Positions 41,280-53,063 of a stretch of 64,000 nt of DNA are shown here, piece after piece. Numbering within the stretch: position 1 is the first letter of the stretch; the number at the start of each line of letters is the position of its first letter. Source of the DNA: Erysipelotrichaceae bacterium. GTDB taxonomy: Bacteria > Bacillota_I > Bacilli_A > Erysipelotrichales > Erysipelotrichaceae. Where the stretch lies: contig JAFWEP010000027.1 of assembly GCA_017512885.1 (NCBI GenBank), positions 1 to 64,000 on the forward strand, in the 5' to 3' direction. Both the position numbers and the translations under genes were made by a program. The notes under the pieces are model-generated. The model saw only the letters and a list, made by a program, of their open reading frames with translations. It did not search any database and was not told the origin of the DNA.

Positions 41280-41450
41280 GTGAAAAAGGGGTTAATATTT
41301 TTGGGGTGCGGCACAACGATCGTGACCACGATCCTTCTGGGGATATGGTTGGGACAGCGTTACGGGCATCCTCTGGCCGGGATCCTGGGCGGATTTGCGG
41401 CTGCGCTCCTGTTTCTCTATTCAGCAGCCAGGGAGAGCAGTAAGTTATGA
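41280..41450 (+). CDS. AtpZ-like small protein of the ATP synthase operon
   Basis: The 56-residue protein has two hydrophobic segments, as in the ATPase_gene1 (AtpZ) family, which helps assemble the F-type rotor or moves Mg2+ or Ca2+. The GTG start is chosen because it lies exactly 6 nt after the TAGAAT -10; GAGGAG is 16 nt away and would be too distant. It overlaps the next gene by 4 nt (ATGA). This gene is easily missed because it is short and begins with GTG. Confidence 0.75.
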   Translation: MKKGLIFLGCGTTIVTTILLGIWLGQRYGHPLAGILGGFAAALLFLYSAARESSKL

Positions 41451-41812
41451 TCCAAGAACATAAACGCTCTTACGGTATATCCTGTCTGATCGGCCTGGCG
41501 GCTGCGTTCATCTTTTTTTTCGCAGAGCTGCGTACGGTCAGCGCCGGGATCATCCTGGGGCTCGCCTTCTACGGGGTCTATCTGCTGCTGCTGACCTTCA
41601 GCGTCAGCCGCATGCTGGAGGACCGCAGCAGTGAAGGCAGCGCCTACGTCCTGCTCTATGTCCTGCGCATCCTGCTGCTGGGACTGCCACTCTTATGCGG
41701 AGCGCTGTTCCCGGACATCTTCAACATCTTCGGCGCCTTTGGAGCCATTCTGCTCAATAAGATCGTGACCGTCATCCTGTATGGCGTCATCGGAAAGAAG
41801 GGGAATCTATGA
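41447..41812 (+). CDS. atpI: AtpI-like ATP synthase accessory protein
   Basis: The 121-residue protein has four membrane helices and the position and length of AtpI (ATP synthase subunit I), which assists c-ring assembly. It overlaps both neighbours by 4 nt. Identification rests on position and topology more than on motif. Confidence 0.75.
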   Translation: MIQEHKRSYGISCLIGLAAAFIFFFAELRTVSAGIILGLAFYGVYLLLLTFSVSRMLEDRSSEGSAYVLLYVLRILLLGLPLLCGALFPDIFNIFGAFGAILLNKIVTVILYGVIGKKGNL

Positions 41813-42510
41813 CTGTAACTCTTCAGAAGGAAGTACCTTCCATTCTCATCCTGACGGCACTGCTCTGCATCCTCTGTGTCGTCGCCAACGGCAAAATGAA
41901 AAAATTCCTGGAGAATCCGTTCCGTCAGCCGACTGGCCTCGTCTTCGCCGTGCTGACCTTCGTCGAATGGATCGAAGGCATGGTCGCTCAGGTCATGGGC
42001 GCCAAGCGGGTCGAGGGCTATGCTCCGTACATCGGCTCGCTGGCTCTGTACCTGGTCGTTGCCAACCTCTCCGGTCTCTTCGGATTCAACACTCCGACGA
42101 TGAACCTGAGCGTTACCCTGGCCCTGGCTGCCATCACCTGGGTCCTGATCCAGCGGGCATCGCTGAAGACCAGCGGTGTCGGCAGCTATGTCCACGGCCT
42201 CTTCGAACCTTTCCCGTTCATGGTCGCCGGCAACGTGATCTCCAAGTTCACGCCGTTCATCTCGCTGTCCATGCGTCTCTTCGGCAACATCCTCAGCGGC
42301 TCGGTCCTGATGTCGCTGGTCTACTCTGCCTGCAGCAGCCTGACCAATCTGCTGTTTGGCTGGACGGGTCTCTCGTCCTTCAATATCTGCGGGGTCGCGA
42401 TCGCACCGATCCTGCACGCTTACTTTGATGTATTTTCTGGATGCATCCAGATGTACATATTTATTTCCCTGACCATGGCTTTCGTCAGCAATGAGTTAGG
42501 AGAGGAATAG
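41809..42510 (+). CDS. atpB: ATP synthase F0 subunit a
   Basis: The 233-residue protein has the helical layout of subunit a. The essential Arg lies in SMRLFGNILSGSVLM. It forms the ion half-channels facing the c-ring. It overlaps atpI by 4 nt. Confidence 0.94.
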   Translation: MTVTLQKEVPSILILTALLCILCVVANGKMKKFLENPFRQPTGLVFAVLTFVEWIEGMVAQVMGAKRVEGYAPYIGSLALYLVVANLSGLFGFNTPTMNLSVTLALAAITWVLIQRASLKTSGVGSYVHGLFEPFPFMVAGNVISKFTPFISLSMRLFGNILSGSVLMSLVYSACSSLTNLLFGWTGLSSFNICGVAIAPILHAYFDVFSGCIQMYIFISLTMAFVSNELGEE

Positions 42511-42522
42511 GAGGAAAAATTC

Positions 42523-42759
42523 ATGGAAGTTTCAATCGGACAAGGCTTAATCGCCATCGGCGCTGCGATCGCAGTATTCACCGGCTTTGCAACCGGATTC
42601 GGAGAAGGTTCTGTTGCGAAACAGGCTGTTGAATCCGTCGGTAAGAATCCGGAAGCCATCAACGAGATCCGTACCCTGATGATCCTGGGTGACGCTATCT
42701 CCGAGACCTGCGCTATCTACGGCTTGCTTGTTGCTATCCTGCTCATCTTCGTCTTCTAA
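42523..42759 (+). CDS. atpE: ATP synthase F0 subunit c, possible Na+ two-carboxylate type
   Basis: The 78-residue hairpin of two helices has the ion-binding Glu61 in DAISETCAIYG, with Thr62 and Tyr66 in the places of Ser66 and Tyr70 of the Ilyobacter tartaricus c-ring. Helix 1 reads GFGEGSVAKQ, placing Glu28 where Ilyobacter has Gln32. Two carboxylates at these positions are known in the Fusobacterium nucleatum Na+ rotor. This suggests Na+ coupling here, which is an inference. Confidence 0.95.
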   Translation: MEVSIGQGLIAIGAAIAVFTGFATGFGEGSVAKQAVESVGKNPEAINEIRTLMILGDAISETCAIYGLLVAILLIFVF

Positions 42760-42797
42760 GACCAGCTTCGCTTACAACCTAGAAAGGACCAAACAGT

Positions 42798-43313
42798 ATG
42801 GATATTGATGTTGCGCAGCAACTCTTTCCAAACTGGCTCACGGTCGTCACGCAGTTATGCGCGACAGGTGTTCTGTTCCTCTTTGTAAAGAAGCTTCTCT
42901 GGAAACCGGCTAAAGAGATCATTGGCAAGCGTCAGGAACTGATGCAGAACAAACTGATCGAAGCCGAGAGAATGAGTACGGAGGCGCGTCTCAACCGCGA
43001 TGCTTCCGATAAGGAACTCAAGGAAGTTCAGACCAAAGCCCGTGATATGATCGACAACGCCAAGAAAGAAGCAAATGCGGAAAAAGATCGTATCATTGCC
43101 GAGGCAAATCGCCAGGCCGCAGCCAACCTGGAAAAAGCGAACACAACGATAGAAAAACAGAAAGAAGAACTGCGTAAGGATCTCCAGAAGGAGATCGTGG
43201 ATGTTGCTCTTGCTGCCAGCGCCAAGCTGCTGGAAAAGAGTGATCTGGAAGCTCAGGAGAAGGCATCGCTTGAATCCTTCGTGAAGGAGATCTCCGATGA
43301 ATCCGGTAAGTGA
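42798..43313 (+). CDS. atpF: ATP synthase subunit b
   Basis: The 171-residue protein has one N-terminal membrane helix and a long charged helix that forms the peripheral stalk. AGAAAGGAC stands before the ATG. It overlaps atpH by 17 nt. Confidence 0.94.
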   Translation: MDIDVAQQLFPNWLTVVTQLCATGVLFLFVKKLLWKPAKEIIGKRQELMQNKLIEAERMSTEARLNRDASDKELKEVQTKARDMIDNAKKEANAEKDRIIAEANRQAAANLEKANTTIEKQKEELRKDLQKEIVDVALAASAKLLEKSDLEAQEKASLESFVKEISDESGK

Positions 43314-43827
43314 GCGCTACGCAGAAGCCTTCTTCTCGCTTGCGTTAGATGAGGGAAAAGTTGCTCTGCTGAGAGAACAGGTCGAGAGCCTTCTCGGTGT
43401 TTTCGACAGGCAGACGATCAAGTTCCTCGACACACGCTCTATCAGCAAGCAGGAAAAGAAAGATGTCCTTTCGGAAGTCTTTAAGGACGCCGACAAGGAC
43501 CTGAAGAACCTGGTCTGTTTACTGGTCGATACCGGCCGTTCCCACTATGTCAACGAGATCCTGGAGGGCTTCGTGGAACTCAGCAATGAGGAACTGGGCA
43601 TCCAGGAAGTTACGGTCTATTCTGCCCGTAAGCTGACAGAGAGCGAACTGGAACAGATCAAAAAGGCTGTTGAAGCCAAGATCAGAAAAACCGTTGAGAT
43701 CGAGAACCGCATCGACGAAACGTTGCTGGCCGGTACTCGCATCTACATTAACGACCGTGTTTACGACTCTTCTCTGAAAGCGAAAGTAAGTCACCTGAAA
43801 GAAGAGTTATTGAAAGAAAGCTGGTGA
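43297..43827 (+). CDS. atpH: ATP synthase subunit delta
   Basis: The 176-residue protein ([15 protein letters not shown] at the start, typical of OSCP/delta) caps the alpha3-beta3 head and joins it to the b stalk. It starts inside the end of atpF. Confidence 0.94.
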   Translation: MNPVSERYAEAFFSLALDEGKVALLREQVESLLGVFDRQTIKFLDTRSISKQEKKDVLSEVFKDADKDLKNLVCLLVDTGRSHYVNEILEGFVELSNEELGIQEVTVYSARKLTESELEQIKKAVEAKIRKTVEIENRIDETLLAGTRIYINDRVYDSSLKAKVSHLKEELLKESW

Positions 43828-43831
43828 AGAA

Positions 43832-45354
43832 ATGGATCTTAAACCGCAAGAGATTAGTGCGTTATTAAAGGAACGCATCAAACACTACGAAGATAAGATC
43901 GAGGCGGACGATATCGGCCGTGTTATCACCGTAGGTGACGGCATTGCTCTCGCACAGGGCCTGGATAAGGTCATGGCCAACGAGCTCGTTGAATTCGAAG
44001 ACGGAACCATGGGCATGGTCCTCAACCTTGAGGAAGATTCTGTTGGTATCGTTATCCTGGGTTCCGACGAGAACATCAAGGAAGGCCAGAGCATTAAGCG
44101 TACCAAGAGTATCGTCGAAGTCAAAGTCGGTGATGCTCTGCTGGGCCGGGTCGTCAACGCCATCGGTGAACCGATCGACCAGAAGGGACCGATCGCTTCC
44201 GATAAGTATCGTCCGATCGAACGTGTAGCTCCGGGTGTCATGACCCGTAAGAGCGTCCATCAGCCGCTGATGACCGGCTTGAAAGTCATCGACTCCATGA
44301 TCCCGATCGGTAAGGGTCAGCGTGAGCTGATCATCGGCGACCGTCAGACCGGTAAGACCGCTCTGGCGATCGATACGATCCTGAACCAGAAGGGTAAGGA
44401 TGTCATCTGTATTTATGTTGCTATCGGTCAGAAGGCTTCGACCGTTGCGCAGTTAGTGGAAAAACTGAGAACGAACGGTGCCATGGAATACACGACTGTC
44501 GTCATGGCTTCCGCTTCCGAATCGGCTCCGATGCTGTACATCGCTCCGTATGCCGGATGTGCGATGGGTGAAGAGTGGATGGAACAGGGCAAGGATGTCC
44601 TGATCGTCTACGATGACCTGTCCAAGCACGCTGTTGCTTACCGTGCAATGTCGCTGCTGCTCCGCCGTCCTCCGGGACGTGAAGCTTTCCCGGGCGATGT
44701 CTTCTATCTGCATTCCCGTCTGCTGGAAAGAGCCTGCAAGCTGTCTGATGCTTTAGGCGCCGGTTCTCTGACCGCGCTGCCGATCATCGAGACGCAGGCC
44801 GGCGATATCTCCGCCTACATTCCGACCAACGTCATCTCCATTACCGATGGTCAGATCTTCCTGCAGACTGAACTGTTCAACTCCGGTCAGCGTCCGGCTG
44901 TCGATTCCGGTCTTTCCGTTTCGCGTGTCGGTTCTGCCGCACAGTTCAAGGCAGTCAAGGCTGTTTCCAAGGGTCTGAAACTGGAACTGGCCCAGTATGC
45001 AGAAATGCTGAGTTTCTCGCAGTTCGGTTCCGATCTGGATCCGGTCACGCAGAAGACCATCGACCATGGTGCCCGTCTGCAGGAGATCCTGAAGCAGGCC
45101 CAGTACTCTCCGCTCTCGATGTCCGAGCAGGTGCTCTCCATCTTCGCGGCTGAGAATGGTTATATCGATAAGCTCCCGATCGAACAGGTCCTGCCGTTCG
45201 AAAAGAAGCTTCATCAGTATATGCATGCCAACTACCAGGAACTGCTGGATAAGATGGAAGAAAAGGGCAGTCTCGACGACGAGATGATGACCACCATGAA
45301 GGAAGGGGTTGCTGGAGCCCTTCACGAATTCCTTATTATTAACGGAGAAGCATA

Positions 45355-45355
<1 letters not shown>
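43832..45355 (+). CDS. atpA: ATP synthase subunit alpha
   Basis: The 507-residue protein has the P-loop GDRQTGKT (about 170) and the signature [17 protein letters not shown]. It is the non-catalytic nucleotide-binding subunit of F1. Length is normal. It overlaps atpG by 1 nt. Confidence 0.97.
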
Positions 45356-47997
<2,642 letters not shown>

Positions 47998-48002
47998 AAA
48001 AG

Positions 48003-48029
48003 AAAGGAGGAATTCGTTCCTCCTTTTTT
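48003..48029. terminator. Bidirectional terminator after the ATP synthase operon
   Basis: AAAGGAGGAA/TTCCTCCTTT with a TTCG loop and T-runs on both strands, between convergent atpC and the GNAT gene. Confidence 0.92.
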
Positions 48030-48030
48030 G

Positions 48031-48516
48031 TCAGATTTGTTTCTGATAGGCGACCCGGGGATCTCCGTTCGCCAGATAGATGACTCCGCAATACGTGAAT
48101 CCGCGGGAAGTCAGCAGGCTGCGCATGGGGACATTGTCTTCGTGCGTATCGATCCGGAGGTCGGGACACTGCTGCAGGGCCCAGTCCAGGCAGAAGGAGG
48201 CAGCTCCTCTGACCTTGCGGGCGGAAGCGAAACGATGGATGACACCGTATTCGTTATCGTTCAGCCACTCTCCGTCGATCTTCAGATAAGTGGGATCGAC
48301 GCCTTTCTTATAGATAAAGACGGCCAGGACCTGTTCCTTCTCGTCGACACAGACGTAGGAATCACCGCTCTCGATGTCTGCAATGATGACCTTTTCCGGC
48401 GGCCAGTGGTGAGCCCACTGGGTCTTGTTGCCGGACTGGCGCATGAAGATACGGGCTTTGTTGTAGATGACTTCGACCTGCCGCAGGTCGTTCATCGTCG
48501 TCTGTCGTACGTACAT
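48031..48516 (-). CDS. GNAT-family N-acetyltransferase
   Basis: The 161-residue protein has the GNAT layout, with the acyl-CoA segment RFASARKVRGAASFCLDWA (about residues 90-108) and IDTHEDNVPMRSLLTSRGF near the end. Substrate is unknown. The start lies 7 nt after a TATAAT. Confidence 0.87.
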   Translation of the reverse strand: MYVRQTTMNDLRQVEVIYNKARIFMRQSGNKTQWAHHWPPEKVIIADIESGDSYVCVDEKEQVLAVFIYKKGVDPTYLKIDGEWLNDNEYGVIHRFASARKVRGAASFCLDWALQQCPDLRIDTHEDNVPMRSLLTSRGFTYCGVIYLANGDPRVAYQKQI

Positions 48517-48552
48517 GGCACTTATTATAGAGTATCAGAAAAGAAAAAACAA
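48517..48552 (-). promoter_or_regulatory. Promoter of the GNAT gene
   Basis: TTGTTT, 17 bp, TATAAT (48529-48524), then 7 nt to the ATG at 48516, with no Shine-Dalgarno sequence. It is a near-miss of the 6-nt rule. Confidence 0.55.
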
Positions 48553-48619
48553 AGTTTGTGAATGAACAACGCAGATTACAATAACTATGTTATAATCTAG
48601 GATACAAAAGGAGAAGAAA

Positions 48620-50260
48620 ATGACTCAGGATGATATCGTATATGTAACCGGTCATATGCATCCGGATACCGATTCTGTAGCCGCTGCCATCGCCTATGCC
48701 TTCTTTAAAAGGACGCAGGGCGTTCGTGCCGTTCCCTGCCGTCTGGGCGAACTGAACGCAGAGACCAAATACCTGCTGGACCGCTTCGGTTTCGATGAAC
48801 CGATGCTGCTGCAGGATGCTCGTAAGACGCTGGCGGAGATCGATCTGGATGCTCCGATCTCGATCTCTCCGGATACCACGATCCGCAGGACCCTGCAGGT
48901 CATGCAGGATGAAGATCAGCCTTACCTTGGGGTAACGGATGAGGAAAAGTATCTGATCGGTATGGTCACCAAGAGTGACCTGGTCAATGTCGGTCTGGGC
49001 GATACCGCTTTGGGTATCGAACTGCTGAAGCAGACCCCTGTCAAGAATATTGCGGAAACGATCGAAGGTACGCTGTACTATGATGATCCGGAAGTTCATA
49101 TGAACGGTAAGGTCAGTATCATTGCCTTAACCGCGGCCAAACTGGAAAAATACGATATCCGGGACCGTGTCGTCATCATGGGCGATGATCCGGAATCACA
49201 GTTGGAACTGATCAAGAAAGGTGCCGGCGTCCTGATCGTCGTCTGGTCCAACGACATCCGTGAAGATGTACTGGAAGCAGCGAAGAAGAACCACTGCCCG
49301 ATCATCCTTTCCGGTCATGGATCGATGAACACTTCCCGTTACATCTATTTCGCTCCGCCGGTCAAACTGATCATGAACCGTCAGCCGGTCACCTTCCGGG
49401 AAGATGAACTGGCAGAAGATGTCAGCAAGAAGATCACCGCTTATCGTTTCCGGGCTTTCCCGGTCATCGATGATGAGCAGCATCTGAAAGCCTATGTCGG
49501 ACGTCATCACCTGATGAACTACAAGAATAAGAAGATCATCCTGGTCGACCATAACGAATTCTCGCAGTCGGTCCGGGCGATCGAGAAGGCGCAGCTGCTG
49601 GAAGTCATCGACCATCACCGCATCAACGACTTCGCGACCAATCAGCCAGTCAACTTCCGTAACGAGATCATCGGTTCCACCGCGACCATCGTTCAGAAGA
49701 TCTACCGTGAGAACCAGATCCCGATCCCGCCGAATATGGCCGGACTGCTGCTGGGTGCCGTTCTTTCCGATACGCTGATGTTCCAGAGTCCGACGACCAC
49801 GCAGGTCGACATCGATGCTGCCAACGTACTGGCTGCTCTGGGCGATCTGGACATCAAGACCTTCGGCAAGGATATGTTCAGTGCTTCTTCCGACATCAAG
49901 GGCAAGAAGTTCTATGATCTGATCAACCAGGACATCAAGTTCTTCGAGATCCGCGATGTCAAGACCATGGTCTCGCAGATCATCGTTCCGGAGCTTTCCG
50001 TCTTCGCGGAGCGTGAAGAAGAGATCCTGCGGGCGATGGAGACCTTCGTCGGCAAGAAGAACCTCGACCTGCTGGTCGTAGCAACGACCGGTATCCTTGA
50101 TAATGGCAGCATCTTCTATGCCGCCGGTGAAAAAGCCAAGTGGATGGAAGAAGCTTTCCCGAATCAGAGAGGGGAAAGACGTTCTCTGCAGAAGGGCATC
50201 GTATCCCGGAAGAAGCAGATCGTACCGGCGATCACCGAAGTTATCAACAAGTACGCGTAA
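48620..50260 (+). CDS. ppaC: Manganese-dependent inorganic pyrophosphatase with CBS and DRTGG domains
   Basis: The 546-residue protein is a family II pyrophosphatase. The N-terminal DHH motifs are HMHPDTDSVAA, then a CBS and DRTGG insertion (about 70-290), then LVDHNEFSQS and the DHH of EVIDHHRIND, and a DHHA2 end. It hydrolyses PPi with Mn2+; the insertion lets adenine nucleotides regulate it. AAAAGGAG precedes the ATG; TATAAT lies at 48589. Confidence 0.94.
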   Translation: MTQDDIVYVTGHMHPDTDSVAAAIAYAFFKRTQGVRAVPCRLGELNAETKYLLDRFGFDEPMLLQDARKTLAEIDLDAPISISPDTTIRRTLQVMQDEDQPYLGVTDEEKYLIGMVTKSDLVNVGLGDTALGIELLKQTPVKNIAETIEGTLYYDDPEVHMNGKVSIIALTAAKLEKYDIRDRVVIMGDDPESQLELIKKGAGVLIVVWSNDIREDVLEAAKKNHCPIILSGHGSMNTSRYIYFAPPVKLIMNRQPVTFREDELAEDVSKKITAYRFRAFPVIDDEQHLKAYVGRHHLMNYKNKKIILVDHNEFSQSVRAIEKAQLLEVIDHHRINDFATNQPVNFRNEIIGSTATIVQKIYRENQIPIPPNMAGLLLGAVLSDTLMFQSPTTTQVDIDAANVLAALGDLDIKTFGKDMFSASSDIKGKKFYDLINQDIKFFEIRDVKTMVSQIIVPELSVFAEREEEILRAMETFVGKKNLDLLVVATTGILDNGSIFYAAGEKAKWMEEAFPNQRGERRSLQKGIVSRKKQIVPAITEVINKYA

Positions 50261-50261
50261 G

Positions 50262-50286
50262 AAAAGAGCTCCGGCTCTTTTCTTTA
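50262..50286 (+). terminator. Terminator of ppaC, abutting the sua5 promoter
   Basis: AAAAGAGC/GCTCTTTT with a TCCG loop; TATAAT begins 8 nt after the stem. The arrangement nearly repeats that at 7131-7172. Confidence 0.88.
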
Positions 50287-50289
50287 AGG

Positions 50290-50301
50290 TATAATCGAAT
50301 C
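50290..50301 (+). promoter_or_regulatory. -10 for a leaderless sua5-glyA mRNA
   Basis: TATAAT (50290-50295) is 6 nt before the ATG at 50302; no Shine-Dalgarno sequence; terminator occupies the -35 region. Confidence 0.68.
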
Positions 50302-50907
50302 ATGAATACGAATCTGTATGCTCCTCAGCAGCTGGAAGAAGTGGCTGCTGTCCTGAAGGAAGGAAAAGTGATCGCTTTTCCGACGGATACTGTTTTCGGC
50401 CTGGGCTGTGTCTATGATGATCCGGCTGCCGTAGAGAGAGTCAAGAAAGCGAAGGAACGGGATGAAGGCAAACCGCTGCCGATGATGTGCAGCAGTGCGG
50501 AGATGACCGAGAAGGCCGCTGTGGTCAGCGAGGATGCGAAGAAGCTGATGCGCCGTTTCTGCCCCGGTGCCCTGACGCTGGTCATGAAAAAAAGAGAAGA
50601 AGTCCCTGCTTTCGTTACGAACGGAAGAGATACGATCGCGATCCGGATCCCGGATGATCCCTGGATCCTGGAACTGATCGATCATATCGGGAAACCGTTG
50701 CTGGTGACCTCTGCCAATATCTCCGGGGAACCTTCCCTGCAGTACTGGCAGGAGGTACGGGAAAAACTGAACGGCAGGATCGACGGGATCGTAACAGCGG
50801 ATGCCGGCAGTTCGACCGCCAGTACGATCATCGATCTGAGCGATGGTTTCCGGCTCCTGCGGCAGGGGAAGATCACGGAAGAAGAACTGAAGGAGGTCCT
50901 GAAATGA
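50302..50907 (+). CDS. Threonylcarbamoyl-AMP synthase (Sua5/YrdC)
   Basis: The 201-residue protein makes threonylcarbamoyl-AMP for the universal t6A37 tRNA modification. It has the YrdC signatures [17 protein letters not shown] near residue 20 and SANISGEPS near residue 143. Length fits the short YrdC form with little of the Sua5 C-terminal domain. It overlaps glyA by 4 nt (ATGA). Confidence 0.93.
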   Translation: MNTNLYAPQQLEEVAAVLKEGKVIAFPTDTVFGLGCVYDDPAAVERVKKAKERDEGKPLPMMCSSAEMTEKAAVVSEDAKKLMRRFCPGALTLVMKKREEVPAFVTNGRDTIAIRIPDDPWILELIDHIGKPLLVTSANISGEPSLQYWQEVREKLNGRIDGIVTADAGSSTASTIIDLSDGFRLLRQGKITEEELKEVLK

Positions 50908-52121
50908 AAGATCCGGCAGTATTCGCGGCGATCGCACGCGAAAGAGAAAGACAGGAAAACAATATCGAACTGATCGCTTCCGAGAACTATGTCTCTCCGG
51001 AAGTGAGAGAAGCGACCGGCTCGATCCTGACCAATAAATATGCGGAAGGCTATCCCTCCCGCCGCTATTACGGCGGCTGTGTCTATGTCGATGAAGCAGA
51101 AGAACTGGCAAGGAAGTATCTGAAGGAACTTTTCGGTGCGGAACATGTCAACGTACAGCCGCACAGCGGTTCACAGGCCAACATGGCCGTCTATATGTCC
51201 GTTCTGAAGCCCGGGGATACGATCCTGGGTATGGATCTGAAGGCCGGAGGGCATCTGACCCACGGCTACGGTCTGAACTTCAGCGGACAGATCTATCATT
51301 CGGAGAGCTACGGCGTCGACCGTGACAGTGAGATGATCGACTACGAAGCGGTAAGACAGAAAGCGCTGGAAGTGCGCCCGCAGATGATCGTTGCCGGAGC
51401 CTCGGCTTATCCGCGGGAGATCGATTTTGCCGCCTTCCGGAAAATCGCTGACGAAGTCGGCGCTTACCTGATCGTTGACATGGCCCATATCGCCGGGCTG
51501 GTCGCTGCCGGCGAACACATGTCCCCGGTCCCTTACGCGGACTTTGTGACCTCTACCACCCACAAGACCCTGCGCGGTCCCCGCGGCGGCATCATCCTCT
51601 GCAAGGAACAGTATGCCAAAGCGCTGGACCGGGCTGTCTTCCCCGGTATGCAGGGCGGCCCGCTGATGCATATCATCGCTGCGAAGGCACAGTGCTTCTA
51701 TGAAGCCCTGCAGCCGGCTTATAAGGAGTATATGCACCAGGTGAAGGTCAATGCCTCAGTGCTGGCAAAAACGCTGCAGGAGGGCGGTCTGCGCATCGTA
51801 TCCGGAGGAACGGACAACCATCTCCTGCTGGTCGATCTGACTGCTTTCGGGATCAGCGGCAAACAGGCGGAGACGGTGCTGGATGAAGTCCATATCACCT
51901 GCAACAAGAATGCGATCCCCTTCGATCCGCTCAAACCTGCGGTCACCAGCGGGATCCGCTTGGGAACACCGGCCATGACGACCCGCGGTTTCCGGGAAAA
52001 AGAGTTCCGCAAAGTAGGGGAACTGATCCTGCGGGTGCTGGCCGATCCGGAAAACGAAGAAACGAAGAAGAACGTCACGGAAGAAGTCCTGGAACTGACT
52101 TCCCGTTATCCCCTGCCATGA
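50904..52121 (+). CDS. glyA: Serine hydroxymethyltransferase
   Basis: The 405-residue PLP enzyme converts serine and THF to glycine and methylene-THF. The PLP Lys is in [14 protein letters not shown] (about residue 220); ENYVSPEV and [11 protein letters not shown] are further signatures. It connects to the folate gene at 3556. It follows sua5 with a 4-nt overlap. Confidence 0.97.
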   Translation: MKDPAVFAAIARERERQENNIELIASENYVSPEVREATGSILTNKYAEGYPSRRYYGGCVYVDEAEELARKYLKELFGAEHVNVQPHSGSQANMAVYMSVLKPGDTILGMDLKAGGHLTHGYGLNFSGQIYHSESYGVDRDSEMIDYEAVRQKALEVRPQMIVAGASAYPREIDFAAFRKIADEVGAYLIVDMAHIAGLVAAGEHMSPVPYADFVTSTTHKTLRGPRGGIILCKEQYAKALDRAVFPGMQGGPLMHIIAAKAQCFYEALQPAYKEYMHQVKVNASVLAKTLQEGGLRIVSGGTDNHLLLVDLTAFGISGKQAETVLDEVHITCNKNAIPFDPLKPAVTSGIRLGTPAMTTRGFREKEFRKVGELILRVLADPENEETKKNVTEEVLELTSRYPLP

Positions 52122-52780
52122 AGAAGACGGTCCTGAAGAAGATCCTCTTTATGCATGCCCATCTGATCGTTGATGAGCGCAGAGAGTATCTGGACGGTTC
52201 CTTGGCCGTAGAAGACGGCCGTATCCGCAATGTCTTTCCCCAGAGCGACCGGCTCTATGGGGACCTCTCGGACTATCCTCTGCTGGATATGAAGGGCAGC
52301 ATCCTGCTGCCGGCTTTCGCCTGCATCGGCGGCGATCCCGTTCCGGAAGAGGGGATCCTGAACATCCTCGAAGAGGAAGCGCCGCTGGCTTATCAGGATA
52401 TCTTCCGGGATGCCTCCGTATCAGAGAAAGAGGCAACGCCTTTCGCAAAGGCACTGGCGGACGAAGAGGCCTATAAGAGCTTCCGCTGTCCCCCGTCGCT
52501 GCCGGAAGAAGACCTGCGGATCCTTCTGAAAGTCTCCCGGCGGGACCGGCTGATCCTGCTGCCGGAGGAGGGGAAGATGCTGGAAGAAGTGCGCAGACTG
52601 CGGAAACTGGGCCTTCCCTGGCGCAGCATCGTCGCTTTCACTTCCCGCAATCTGCTGGCCCAGCAGGGCCGGCCGGCCTCGGAGGGCAGCTTTGCCCGAG
52701 GCAATGAGGTCAGGCTGCTGGCGCTGACGAAAGAAGAGGAACGGCTGTTCGTTCTGGATAAGGAGGTGCTGCAGCGATGA
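52118..52780 (+). CDS. Diverged NagA/amidohydrolase-like protein, metal motif lost
   Basis: The 220-residue protein begins like the composite domain of N-acetylglucosamine-6-phosphate deacetylase ([12 protein letters not shown] and [11 protein letters not shown]), where active family members continue with a HxH metal motif; here the sequence reads [11 protein letters not shown] instead. The expected barrel is much shortened, since NagA has about 380 residues. It overlaps glyA and the next gene by 4 nt each, so it is intact and translated, not a decayed remnant. It may be a regulatory or scaffold derivative. Confidence 0.7.
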   Translation: MKKTVLKKILFMHAHLIVDERREYLDGSLAVEDGRIRNVFPQSDRLYGDLSDYPLLDMKGSILLPAFACIGGDPVPEEGILNILEEEAPLAYQDIFRDASVSEKEATPFAKALADEEAYKSFRCPPSLPEEDLRILLKVSRRDRLILLPEEGKMLEEVRRLRKLGLPWRSIVAFTSRNLLAQQGRPASEGSFARGNEVRLLALTKEEERLFVLDKEVLQR

Positions 52781-53043
52781 ATCTGCTTTATGTACTGCGT
52801 TTATTCGTCTATTTCGTCTGCTTTGCGGCCAGTCTCTTTGCGCTGAGCGCTTTGGACTTTCAGCGGGCTCTGAAGAAGAATGCCAATCCGGCAGCAGCCC
52901 AGCTGCTGTATCTCTTCCTGGCGATGGCTCTGGCATACCTGCTGGGACAGTTCCTGATGGGACTGATGCTGACGTTCTGGAGCATCACCCCTTCCGGAGA
53001 AGTGACCGGGGCATTACCCCTTTACTGCTTCTCTGTGCTATAA
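52777..53043 (+). CDS. DUF1146-family membrane protein (YwzB-like)
   Basis: The 88-residue protein has two hydrophobic segments, with ALSALDFQR after the first, as in DUF1146 proteins that in Firmicutes are often near ATP synthase or cell-wall genes. Function is unknown. It overlaps the previous gene by 4 nt. The TATAAT at 53039 near its end probably serves tagO. Confidence 0.85.
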   Translation: MNLLYVLRLFVYFVCFAASLFALSALDFQRALKKNANPAAAQLLYLFLAMALAYLLGQFLMGLMLTFWSITPSGEVTGALPLYCFSVL

Positions 53044-53063
53044 TTCGTAACAGTGAGGAATCT

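Noticed and set aside
41272-41282. ATG at 41272 as start of the first ATP synthase gene
   Set aside because: It gives a three-codon frame (ATG GCA GTG TGA); GTG at 41280 opens the 56-codon AtpZ-like frame and fits the 6-nt rule.
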